From positions 13,685,917 to 13,749,916 of the forward strand of contig NC_080735.1 of assembly GCF_019097595.1 (NCBI RefSeq): a DNA stretch of 64,000 bases, written 5' to 3'. Below are positions 25,769 to 36,635 of the stretch, piece by piece (the first letter of the stretch is position 1; the number at the start of each line of letters is the position of its first letter). Below the pieces are notes generated by a model. That model was not told the DNA's origin. It saw only the letters and a list, made by a program, of their open reading frames with translations, and did no database searches. The translations under genes and the position numbers were made by a program. Origin of the DNA: Hemibagrus wyckioides. Lineage: Eukaryota; Chordata; Actinopteri; Siluriformes; Bagridae.

Positions 25769-26460
25769 TAATATAGCGTCCAGCTGAGGCCCTAGAGTCG
25801 ACGGCTACATGACACCGTGGCGGAACTTAAATGCCCGAGTCGTGGTGCTGTGGTTCATGTCTATTGATATCCCATCATCACAACTGCATGATTTCAGAAA
25901 AGCTGATGGCTGAAACGTGAGGAAGAACATTTGTTTTTTAATGACTGCCTTTAATACACTCTTGGTATATCTGTATTATTTAGTATGTGATGAGTGATGT
26001 GATGGATGTTATTTCATCTATGTACTTTTTTATACACCTTAGCTCTTGGAACAATGTCTTAAAAGGTTTTGTATGCTATAGCAAGTCATGAGCGACTGAC
26101 AAATGTGTTCATTTGATATGTAGTTAGTTGGAATATACATAAAATGCAGGTAAATAGTTGAGCACATTCCACTTACTTTGAAAACCGAAAGCTGTATTGT
26201 AAACGATGCTGCTGTATTACTGTACCTTATCACTAAGCTAAACATATTTATTAAAAGATTTCTATAATATGGTCAAATACCAATAAATCTCCATGCATGT
26301 ATTTTTTCTTTATGACATGAAAGTTACTAAAGTAAGTTTATAGTGAAGAATAAGTCCTCACTCCTGTCCAGTGAAAGTGCTGGTCTGTTCACTTCATCAG
26401 AGATTAGGAAGACTTCCTGCCTGCTTGTGGCGCTGTGACTCCTTTAACTTCAACGCTTCT
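25769..26460 (-). pseudogene. psmb8 relic: promoter plus exon 2 of an inverted second copy
   Basis: On the minus strand 25909-25769 is a copy of psmb8 exon 2 with its acceptor, 141 bp against 142 in the intact gene because one T is missing in the GTCATTGTAGCC region. The residue before Thr1 is Ser instead of Gly and the Leu at mature position 4 is Arg. The donor is altered from TTGGTAAG to TTAGTAAG. Upstream, intron 1 sequence and the promoter (to about 26460, matching 21590-21690 of the functional locus, including the IRF block) are recognisable, but exon 1 is deleted: homology jumps from about 21897 to 22268 of the intact copy. I see no exons 3-6. Confidence 0.85.
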
Positions 26461-26536
26461 TGCTGTATAATCCAGTGTGCTGCTAAAAGGTGCACAGCTA
26501 CTGTCGCCATTTTTATGTCTCAGAAATTTAGTTCAT

Positions 26537-26592
26537 AAAAAACTGAGAAAAATTCTCAGTTTTTTGACAGTTCATAAAAAACTGTCAAAAAA
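26537..26592. repeat. Nested short hairpins
   Basis: 26537-26549 pairs perfectly with 26553-26565 (13-bp arms, 3-nt loop), and 26560-26570 pairs with 26582-26592 (11-bp arms). A 15-bp direct repeat (GTTCATAAAAAACTG) links them. Just upstream of the psmb8 relic. Confidence 0.8.
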
Positions 26593-26929
26593 TTGACAAC
26601 TAAGCTTGTTCTTATATACTTGCATTAATTTGTCTATAATCTATTCTTCCTAACTTATTTTGTTCAAAAGGCAGTGGTAATAGAGGCTAGTACACAGAAG
26701 GCACATAAGCAGGGCTTAAAGGAAAACTCCACCCTTAAATATAAAAAAAAATATTTTTGTATAGAAATGTTTATTACATGCTTTAGAGTCTCTGGTACTA
26801 ATTTGGTTGGTGTTGTATTTTCTTCCTTACCGTGAGAAGTTAGAGGTTGTGTCATGCTAACATGTCCGAGGGACACTGTTATTGCTAGTGCAGTTACAGT
26901 GGTGTACCATAGGAGAAAAAAATTTGCCT

Positions 26930-26992
26930 TAGGCCTGAACCCCAATCTTCTGAACAGTGACCTTAATTGCTGAGCTACCACCTTCCCAAAAC
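26930..26992 (-). mobile_element. SINE head fragment
   Basis: Short match to the 3' part of 10140-10322 (AGGCCTGAACCCCAATCTTC ... GAGCTACCACCTTCC). Confidence 0.6.
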
Positions 26993-27066
26993 TTTATAGT
27001 AGAGTACAACTAATACAAATAGGTCTTATTTCAAGGGAGAAAATACTGATATATAAAAAACTTATG

Positions 27067-27620
27067 TACGCCGATCAGGCATAACATTATGAGCAGTGAG
27101 AGGTGAAGTGAATAACACTGATGATCTCCTCATCATGGCACCTGTTAGTGGGTGGGATATATTAGGCAGCAAGTGAACATTTTGTCCTCAAAGTTGTTGT
27201 GTTAGAAGCAGGAAAAATGGACAGGCGTAAGGATTTGAGCGAGTTTGATGAAGGGCCAAATTGTGATGTCTAGACCACTGGATCAGAGCATCTCCAAAAT
27301 TGCAACTCTTGTGGGGTGTTCCCGGTCTGCAGTGGTCAGTATCTATTAAAAGTGGTCCAAGGAAGGAACAGTGGTGAACCGGTGACAGGGTCATGGGTGA
27401 CCAAGACCCACTGATGCACCTGGGGAGCGAAGGCTGGCCCGTGTGATCCGATCCAACAGACGAGCTACTGTTGCTCAAATTGCTGAAGAAGTTAATGATG
27501 GTTCTGATAGAAAGGTGTCAGAATACACAGTGCATGATGGAGTCAGGGCTGTTTTGGCAGCAAAAGGGGGACCAACACAATATTAGGCATGTGGTCATAA
27601 TGTTATGCCTGTTCAGTGTA
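27067..27620 (+). mobile_element. Tc1-like (family A) element, 554 bp
   Basis: Both ends are present. The internal region parallels the 13771-14316 copy. The 96-codon ORF on the opposite strand here is an antisense shadow. Confidence 0.85.
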
Positions 27621-28447
27621 AGTTCTTACTGTTAGCTCCAAAACTAAAGAGCAAGAGCTTCTTTTCTCACTCTTTATTTTCATGTTCATGTTCAATGTCA
27701 TATTAATGAGAAATCTGTGACAGACGTAGTGGAGAGAGCAAACACTGGACTCAAAGATGTAGAATGCAATGCAGTCATATGCCATTGCAATGCAGTACAC
27801 TGAGTTACACCCAAAACATGACTTGAATTTTAGCAAACTATGAGATGGCAAATTGCAGACAATGATAGTGTTAGCATTAAAGCTAAAACTTAGGAACCTG
27901 ATTTGTTTGAGCAGAGAGTAAGGTACTGCTGCATCACACAGGTTAGGTAGAGATGAAGCACAGTTGCCACTATTAGGAGGTAGCTTAAGACCACTGTAGA
28001 AAACCATAAAACATTGCAAAAGAATTCTTGTAACATGGGAATGTTAAAGATTGTCATACATTTTCTTAGCAAAATGCTTTCACTGTAAATAATGTATGTA
28101 TTCAGTCATGGCTGTTGATTGCTGGATATAATCTATACAATATTTGATTATGAAAGAACAAGGTTGGTTTTGCTACTATTCACCTTATTCCTAGCTTTAA
28201 CATGAAAAAAGATATGAAGAACGGAGAAGCGTAGTAAACGACAGGCTACACTGGCTTTGAGTGTAGCGTTCATAACATTTTAATTCATTTGTATTACATT
28301 CATTTGAACAATTCTCAATTCATCATTTATCAAACTTCAGTACAGTTCACTAAAAAGTTAACTATTTGTCCTTGGACAAAAGTATGGATTATCATTTTGC
28401 TGTCAGCTGTAAAAAATAACACAAAAAGGATTGTAGGACATCAGATA
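27621..28447. other. Intergenic, nothing recognised
   Basis: AT-rich sequence downstream of the psmb13-type gene. A 138-codon minus ORF (27603-28019) has no recognisable family features. Confidence 0.4.
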
Positions 28448-28453
28448 TTTATT
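28448..28453 (-). terminator. Polyadenylation signal of the psmb13-type gene
   Basis: AATAAA on the minus strand about 100 bp past the stop codon. Confidence 0.6.
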
Positions 28454-28550
28454 ACAATATAACATCAATAACCATTAACAAACATTACTGTTGATGGTAA
28501 AAATGGTGTTGCTGAATTACACACAACATGAGTGATTGTGGTTCCTTAGC

Positions 28551-30894
28551 TCAGGCTGTGTCCATAGTCTGAACTTTCTCATGCAGTATCTCCAGCTCCA
28601 GACGAACCACATTCTCTGTTAAAATTGGGGTTGTTCCTTGTTTATACTTATACTTCTCCATTCTAAGAGGAAAGAGAATCACACACATGCAGACAGAGAC
28701 TTGTTTTACTTAAATCCATCGCTCAAGAGAAATTTCTGTGTAAAAATTCTGTGTATTCTTCTCACCTTGTGTCGCTGAATTGAGACTCCTGATAAGGTCT
28801 GATGTAATCAACTCCCTGTTTGGTGATCACACACATGTCTATGTTGTGACCTGAACCAAGATCACTCATGATGCCCGAATGGATTGCATCACGCACCAAT
28901 GCCTTAGCCTCATCTAGCTAAAAAATGCAAATAACATACAGTCAGATCCGTAAATATTTTACAGTTGACAAAGTTGTTTGTTATATGTTATTTTAGCTGC
29001 AGCATATTGAAGTTGAAATTAAATAACAGATATTAGTGCAGCTTTAATTTAATGGTATTTACATCCAAATTGAATGAATGGTATAACTGCAGCTCATTAT
29101 ATATGGTCCCCACTTTGCAAGGGCACAAATGTAATTGGACAATTATCTGCTGGTTTGACAAATGTATTATTATTTTAGCTGTCTAACAGGTCTATCAATT
29201 CACATACTGTTAAATAAACACCTACCTCCAAATTGGCTTTAAATCTGTCCTCCAGGATAGCCATAGCAGCTAAATCACCAGATCCTGAGAAAAAAAAACA
29301 TAGGTATATTTAACACAGGAGCAATACAATGTACATACATTTCTGTATGATGCTTGTCAAGAGCCTCACCCATGGCAAGATATGGAAGCTTTTGCATGCT
29401 CCCATAGGGCCCTACTTTGTAGAGATGGTTCCCCGTGAAGTCGACCCCTCCTAGAATTAAATGTGCCCCAATCATACCTCGATATCTGGAAAAGAACAAC
29501 CAGATGATAAACCATGACAGGACAGCAAGAAAACTTCTACTTGAGTACAGATTTAGGAGACGTGCTAAAGCTCTCTGAAAGAAAAAACAGTTAGACAAAA
29601 ATCTCATCACTAACACAAGCACATACACATTCCCACCTGAAGAGCATATCCTGTAGGATGTGAGCCGCCATGGTGACTCTGGGGTTCCTCTCGCTATTAA
29701 AGGAAAAAATGGCGAGGTTGGAAGACAGCAGTTCTGTAGTTTTAAACGTATCTGCTGCAGTCCCCGCTCCACAACAACTAAAACACATAAGAACACTATG
29801 AATACACCTTTATATTACATTCAGTCTTTCTATGCCATTTTTATCTTACCATAATCGTATAATGGCTAATGAATTAAGACATTTTATTTTGTATTGTATT
29901 AAGAGTGTGTTTTCTATAGTGGTTGACACAGTGGGTAGTGTTGATGCCACACTACTCCAGGGACTTTGATTCTGGACCTGGAGCTCAGGTTACTGTCTGT
30001 ATGGTGTTTCATACTGGTTCTTTCACATGTCACATAGGACTTCTAGTGGTCCTCTGGTTTCCTCATACTTGGTGAAAACATGCCAATAATCACTTTAGTA
30101 CAATAGATGGATTGGCTATGCCAAATTGCCCACAAGATTTGATGGCTCTGTGATGGACTGAGCTCCAGATAGGATTACATCCTTCCAACCAGGGAAAAAT
30201 GAATGATGGTATTAATTAATGAATTTTAACTGTCCACTTACTATATGTTTGGAGCAATGTAGTGAATTTTGGCACACATTTTGTCTGCAACTACTTTGCT
30301 GGACGTGGCCCTTGTGTCAGCCCCCAGGACCACACCATCCTACACACACACACACACACACACAAGGTTCGTTGTCAGATAATGTTTGTAACAATATAAT
30401 TTTTGATGTATACTAGATCATTAAGTTGTCATCCTAGTTGGAAGGCTTTATTCTGTTTACCTTGAACACCACACCTGCGATCGTTGTGCCAGTCTTTACA
30501 GGTTTGGGCGTCTTGCTTTTCCCCTCACCTAGAGCATTCTCCAATAAAACATTTCTGGATAACAAGGAAATACATAAGAACAAAGCCCACATTTAATGAA
30601 CCTTTTTACATTTCTTCACAGATAAGCTTTTCATCATTTCACCAAATCCGATCCTAGTCTCAAAGTGTAGTTCTAACTTATTTCCTTTTAAAACATGATG
30701 TTTTATACTGAATCACGGAACGGCAAGGCTTTACTTTCGTTTTTGATAAACGTTGATGCGGTTGAAGAATTTGATCACGTTTTCACACAATCATAGCCAA
30801 AAAAAGGGGCAAAGAGTAGAGTTTCACCATACCTTGTCGAGTTCTCGAAATTAAAACCTGATACAGGTGCTTCAAATACGTGAAACTGTGCCAT
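28551..30894 (-). CDS. psmb13a: PSMB13/PSMB10-type beta2 immunoproteasome subunit
   Basis: Beta2-class (trypsin-like) catalytic subunit. Eight exons: 30894-30833, 30554-30461, 30339-30242, 29777-29637, 29485-29370, 29284-29226, 28917-28766, 28662-28551, in frame to 277 residues, the same length as human PSMB7. A 43-residue propeptide (KPVKTG end) precedes Thr44 as mature Thr1 ([20 protein letters not shown]). Asp17 and Lys33 are present and Gly45 ([11 protein letters not shown]) is typical of beta2. The long C-terminal arm ([18 protein letters not shown]) is the beta2-specific extension that wraps beta3. The MHC-linked fish gene of this class is called psmb13a in zebrafish; psmb10 is the alternative and I cannot separate them without a tree. 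The symbol is therefore provisional. Confidence 0.85.
30734..30744 (-). promoter_or_regulatory. IRF-like motif in intron 1 of the psmb13-type gene
   Basis: On the minus strand the sequence reads AAAAACGAAAGTAAAG, a partial ISRE about 90 bp inside intron 1. Confidence 0.4.
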
Positions 30895-31216
30895 GTCCAC
30901 AGGAAACTTTGCAGCTTAATGTGTTCATACGGAGGCTGGCTTTCGATGCAGTCACATGTCTTTGGCCAGAGATGGCGCTGTAACCATTTGTGTTGGGTTG
31001 CCAGGTCCTTTTTTTATAGACTTTTGTCGAGTATTGTAGAACTGATGCATGGAGGTTAGAAATGGGGGTTTGAGATTAAAAAGGAGGGACAAGTCTACTA
31101 GCATGTATAAAGTTTGTGTAAACACGTTCATGTAATGTGATTATGATGAAATGTACTAAATAGTAGATTATTAATTATTAAAATACACTACTGCAAAAAA
31201 AAGTAATGGAAAAACT

Positions 31217-31322
<106 letters not shown>

Positions 31323-32175
31323 TTCAATTTTATTTGTATAGTGACGGGCATTGTCTCAAAGCAGCTTTACAGAACATAAGTATAGTACAAAACAGTACAA
31401 AAATCCTAGATTAATCCTAGATTAATATTACTGTGGCAAGGAAAAAGTCCCTTAGATGCTATGAGGAAGAAACCTTGAGAGGAAAGAGACTCAAAAGGTA
31501 ACCTCATCCTCATTTGAATGACACCGGAAAGAGTGTGATTATAAATGATTATAAACACCGGAGAGTGTGATTATGAATGTCCTTTCTACAGTTATATACA
31601 GTCAATACAGTGTGATGTAGATACAGTATATGTAAAATGTTGTTGTGTGTATTAATTAGGAGGTTGTTGTCGTAGTTAAAGTCTACATAGGGTTGGCATC
31701 TTCGCTTTGAATACCCAAAGTCTTCACGAAGCAGAATCCAACGGAAGCTGGTCCATCTCTGCATGCCTTAGGATCCTCACAGGGTTGGCCTCTTCTCACT
31801 GAAGGTCTACTGGAGCTGGCACAATCTCTGGATGCCTCGGGATGGGTAGAAAAAGGGAAACAAGTGGAAAGGAATTAGCTTAGCTGCTGGTCCAAATATT
31901 ATCAAGTCTTTAATCTATGCTCTAAACTGGGAGACTGTGTCTGAGCCCCGAACACTATCAGGAAGACAGAAGTCTGGAGTTCTGTGATCTCAAGGAGCGT
32001 GACGGTTTGTATCGTGATAGAAGACTGGTTAGATACGTGGGAGCTAAACCATTTAGAACCTTCTACGTAAGTAGTAATAGTTTGTAATCAATTCTAAACT
32101 TAACATGTAGCCGGTACAGGGATGATAATATTGGGGTTAGAGTTTCTTGATCCGGTAAGAACTCTGGTGGCTGCA
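31323..32175. mobile_element. Dispersed repeat of unknown class, flanked by GATA tracts
   Basis: Begins TCAATTTTATTTGTATAGTG, includes CAAAGCAGCTTTACAGAA and CATCCTCATTTGAATGACAC, and ends near GTAAGAACTCTGGTGGCTGC. I recognise the style as a common fish interspersed repeat but cannot name the family. (GATA)n lies on both sides. Confidence 0.5.
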
Positions 32176-32176
32176 T

Positions 32177-32214
<38 letters not shown>
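32176..32214. repeat. (GATA)n microsatellite at the duplication edge
   Basis: About nine units, ending about 48 bp before the start of homology with tap2 copy 1. Confidence 0.95.
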
Positions 32215-32215
<1 letters not shown>

Positions 32216-32534
32216 TGAAAAGAAAGGGAACATGTACAAGAGCTGTCCAATTTCTTTGTGTGTCTTTAAGTTGACTCATCAGTTGCTAGGCAGATCTGAG
32301 ACACACAGGTTTGGATCAGGGTTTGAAGTGAAGGCAGTAAAGTTGATCGCCTCCCCATGGCGAAACCTGAAAAAATTCTATTCTTTATATGGTGTTAGAG
32401 CTCGCACAAAAATAAAAGCCATACATAGGAGAATACTAATAATAATAAAAGAAAAAAGGCACTCAAAACGTTAGGGTCAGTTTCAGGTCTTGTATACCGT
32501 CGTGGTGAGTAGATAATAATTAGCATCGTACTAT

Positions 32535-32567
32535 GGAAATCCCCTGTAAGGAAAATGAAATTGAAAG
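32535..32567 (+). promoter_or_regulatory. kappaB site and ISRE motif upstream of tap2 copy 2
   Basis: 32535-32544 is GGAAATCCCC, the complement of the classic GGGGATTTCC. 32551-32567 is GAAAATGAAATTGAAAG, a GAAANNGAAA element about 180 bp before the start codon. This is the same relative position as in copy 1, though the kappaB-like site differs. Confidence 0.65.
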
Positions 32568-32747
32568 TAGTCGCACTAGGCATTAGTCCTGTCGGTGCAG
32601 GGGAAGATTGGGGAAAACCTTTCTAGCAGCAGGACTGATCTATCTGCCGAAATACATGCTAGATCGAGCGATCAGTATCTGATGCGACATTAAAAAAAAG
32701 CCGCTGTGTAATATTGACACTAACGCGGCTCATATACAGGCTACAAT

Positions 32748-35700
32748 ATGTCGAAACTTTTAGTGGTTGTTCTTGCTGTGTTCACGGATTTGGCCATCGT
32801 CTATGTGCTGGACCTGGTAGGCACACACCTGAGAGGTAAAGTGGACGGTGGAGTTGACCTGGTGAGGCAGTGGACTGAGGCTGTGCTGCGATGCTCGTTG
32901 CTCTTCTCACTGTTCTGCTGGAGGGATGTGAGAGGACGGCTGATAAAGCGATGGGTGATGGCCCACTGTTTTATCACTCCTGTGTATGAAACAGGTCGCT
33001 TAACTCTGTTTGGGAACTGGCCGATGGAGAAGTTTGCTATGTGGCTGGTTGGCAGTGTGGCTGCTGCTTTGGGATGTCTGTTTTGGGAGACACTCATACC
33101 AGAGTCTAACGAGGAAAACAACAGCAAAGAGAAGAAGCAGAAAGCTCGAGTGCTCTTCATGAGAGTGATCAGGTTGTACAAACCTGACTACCTGTTTCTG
33201 ACCGGGGCATCTCTGTTTCTAGCCTTAGCTGTCCTTTGTAAGTAATAATCATGTTCGAATTAAAATTGTTTGAATGAAGTGTCCATCCATGCTCAGGTGA
33301 GATGTTCTTGTGGTTTCAGGTGAGATGTTTATTCCACTCTACACAGGAAAGTTGATCGATATTCTGCAGACTAAGTACAGCTGGGATGAATTTCTCTCCA
33401 CAATAATATTAATGACGTTTTTCTCTTTTGGAAGGTCAGTAAATGACATGACGTGGATTCTCATGTATCAGCTTTTAGAATGACCAACACTAGTCCTAGA
33501 ATTAATATTCATCACCACAGCCAATTTTTCCTAACTGTATCCAACTGTATTCCAATGAAAGACTAGTATGTTACTTGGGTGAATATTATTCTATTAATAG
33601 ACTTAAATGTTTTCTCTCCATCCTCAGTTCTTTCAGCGCAGGTTGTCGAGGAGGCTTGTTCACGTGTGTAATCGGCAGATTTATTTGTAGAGTGAAGCGT
33701 CAACTCTTCAGCTGCTTACTTAAGCAGGAAATTGGCTTCTTTGAGACTACAAAAACAGGTAGACGTTTATGAATTGCCATCATGGTTTAGCATGCTAACC
33801 CACAATTATTTTGTTATTCACTTATGTGAAATGGCCATAATTAGAATATAACAGTTGGTATCCATGCTTCCCTGAATGTCTTTGGAATATCACATTGATT
33901 TTTTTAATCTAAATTTGTTCACCAGGTGACATCACAAGCAGACTGTCCACAGACACTAATCTCATGGCCCAAGCTGTAGCCCTTAATGTGAACGTCCTTC
34001 TGCGAACTCTGATTAAGACCATGGGGATGTTGTACCTGATGTTTAGTCTCTCCTGGAAGCTCACTGTTCTGACTCTGATGGAGACGCCTTTGACTGGACT
34101 ACTACAGAACATCTACGACACACACTACCAGGTCCTGACCAAATAATCTGTAAATGGACACATAGACATAAGGCATGTGAACCAGTTTCCCAGCAGAATG
34201 AAGCTCTACATTAGTGCTCCACCTGGTTGTTACTGCTGGTACTATATATTACAGACTTCTTGCCAAGCAAGCTTATACTTTTTCCAGGGAGTTTATAGAC
34301 CGCTTAGTTATTTAAAATATAATCAGAAAATTTTAGTAGCAATTAAATTGTGAATAATGTTAAAGCTATAAGATGTACCTGATTTCAGCTGCATTTTCCC
34401 TCCTTGTGCTTCCTATAGAGACTTTCAAAGGAGGTGCAGGACTCCATAGCAAGAGCAAATGATGCTGCAGGAGAGGCTGTGTCCGGCATCAGGACCATAA
34501 AGAGCTTTAACGCAAAGCAGAGTGAGAAGAGTCGATATGATAAGAGGCTGATGGACACGCATAATATAAAGACTCAGCGGGACACAGTCAGAGCATTGTA
34601 CTTGCTGGTGAGGAGGGTGAGTATACAGTCTAAATTTGTATTATTTTATAACCCACGCTACATGCATAGTTTTCATGATACCTTAGATTAGATAGCAAAG
34701 GTTAAAGAGCATTTTTATAAAGGAATATGACAGTTTTTTGTAGCATCATCCTCTCTTCTCTCTCACTAAACATATTAATATGTGAAAATGTATTTCTGCT
34801 GTATATATTTATGTGTTTCTGTGTGTTGTTTGCAGCTCACAGAGTTGGGAGTGAAGGTGGCTATGTTATACTACGGTCACCTGTTTGTAACATATGGACA
34901 GATGACCACAGGAAATCTGGTCGCATTCATCCTCTACCATACAGATCTCGCAGACAACATTAGGGTATGTGCACAGTGTAAATAAAAGAGGTTAAAAAAA
35001 TACTGGAGTCTGAACATAAAACCTTAGTATATAACCTGCATTATCTCTTTCAGACTTTGATTTACATATTTGGAGATATGCTGAACTCTGTGAGTGCCTC
35101 CGGGAAGGTCTTTGAGTACCTGGACCGAATACCTGAAGTGAGCACAGATGGGACCCTAAAGCCAGAGGAACTGAAGGGACACATCAGCTTCCATAACGTC
35201 ACCTTCACATATCCAACACGTCCTGACCGCACTGTGCTGAAGGTGCTTATTACAACATGACCATAACATTTAAAATCAATATTTCTGGCAGTTCTGACAC
35301 ATTTTCTTCACAAACCTGACAAGTACAAGGAGCAATGCATTAAGCACATTGTATGGTGGCTCTGTGTTTGTTTCAGGACTTTAGTCTGGAGCTGAAGCCC
35401 GGTAAAATGATTGCCCTGGTGGGGATTTCCGGTGGTGGGAAAAGCACTTGTGTCAGTCTGCTGCAGAAGTTTTACCAGCCACAGCATGGACAGATCCTGC
35501 TAGATGGACAGCCTCTGCAGAACTACCAGGACAAATACCTGCACAGCAAGGTAATGCCAGACATCTATTATAAGATCCAAAGTTTGCATAGGTCACAGAG
35601 ATAGCATTGATAATTATCATCTTATGCAGATTGTTGCAGTGGGTCAGGAGCCTGTTCTGTTCTCCGGTACCATACGGGACAATATCACTTACGGATTGCC

Positions 35701-36426
35701 AGATTGTTCACTCGAGAGGATCGAGGAGGCAGCACGCAAAGCCAATGCACATGAATTCATCTGTCAGTTACAGAAAGGTTATGACACAGGTATGATTCAC
35801 TTGAACAGACTTTGAATTTACAGTTTGTATAAACAGTACACCAGATAGCAGATGTGTTACATAACTTGTATATGTACTATCATCTTTGTCTTTACTGATG
35901 TCAGGATGTCTTAAAATAAGCTTATAACTTCACGATTATGACATGTCATGTTTAATTGTAGTCACGATCACATGAACTCAGTTGCTGTATGTCACCTTGT
36001 TTCTGAGATGTTGGAGAACGAGGAAGTCTTCTTGGTAGCAGTCAGAAGCAGCGCATTGCGATTGCCCGAGCTCTAATCAGACAGCCGCAGGTTATATTAC
36101 TGGATGAGATCACAAGCTTTCTTGATCCTAAGAGTGAACAAATGGTACACATGCACACACATACACACATAAATACAGAATGGATCTAGAATCACTCTAA
36201 CAACAAGCTTTAAATGCCCACTCAGATCCAACAAGCCCTGGCCAACTGCCCCAACCAGACCTTACTGGTGATTGCACACAGACTGAAGACCATTGAGAAG
36301 GCGGACCAGATTATTGTGATTGACCAGGGGATGATTTTGGAGCAAGGCAGCCACCAGGAACTCATGGAGAAGAAGGGCCATTACTACAAACTGAAAGAGA
36401 AACTCTTTACTGAAAATAACAGTTAA
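32748..36426 (+). CDS. tap2: TAP2, copy 2: antigen peptide transporter subunit 2
   Basis: Inverted paralogue of the gene at 3372-7200, with the same eleven exons: 32748-33237, 33320-33434, 33628-33758, 33926-34131, 34419-34616, 34836-34964, 35054-35242, 35377-35550, 35630-35789, 36008-36144, 36226-36426. The frame is open for 709 residues. The C-terminus is 6 residues shorter than copy 1 because of an 18-bp deletion. Motifs: Walker [11 protein letters not shown]-loop [10 protein letters not shown], signature LGSSQ, Walker [11 protein letters not shown]-loop IAHRL. Exons 1 and 9 give identical protein to copy 1; exons 5 and 6 differ at 17 of 109 residues by my count. Three splice sites look weaker than in copy 1: exon 3 donor GTAGAC, exon 4 donor GTCCTG, exon 10 acceptor GAG. 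AATAAA is at 36630. It may be a second working allele-like gene or one losing function. Confidence 0.93.
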
Positions 36427-36629
36427 TGTGAAACACTGCGAGTCTAATTTTAACAACGGGAGGCATGGACACTTCAGCAGTATACAGTACAACTATAATC
36501 ATAAACTGCAATAGATGTTTCTGGTATTCTGCATTGTTTTAGATGTTTTTGGAGCTATTCTATCACCTTAGTTGGTCAATAAACGATACAAAACTTGTAT
36601 TTGTATGTGAACTGTAAATAATGATGAAA

Positions 36630-36635
36630 AATAAA
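36630..36635 (+). terminator. tap2 copy 2 polyadenylation signal
   Basis: AATAAA about 200 bp past the stop codon. Confidence 0.6.

Larger units (their letters stand above)
32262..36433 (+). repeat. Inverted segmental duplication, arm 2 (tap2 copy 2)
   Basis: Mirror of 3365-7735. Homology begins at about 32262 (the block with CTCATCAGTTGCTAGG and CGCCTCCCCATGGCG) and stops about 7 bp after the tap2 stop codon. Confidence 0.85.

Noticed and set aside
27188..27478. 96-codon minus ORF
   Set aside because: Antisense shadow of a Tc1-like family A element.
29275..29796. 173-codon minus ORF
   Set aside because: Runs through introns of the psmb13-type gene; the real exons are 29777-29637 and 29485-29370.
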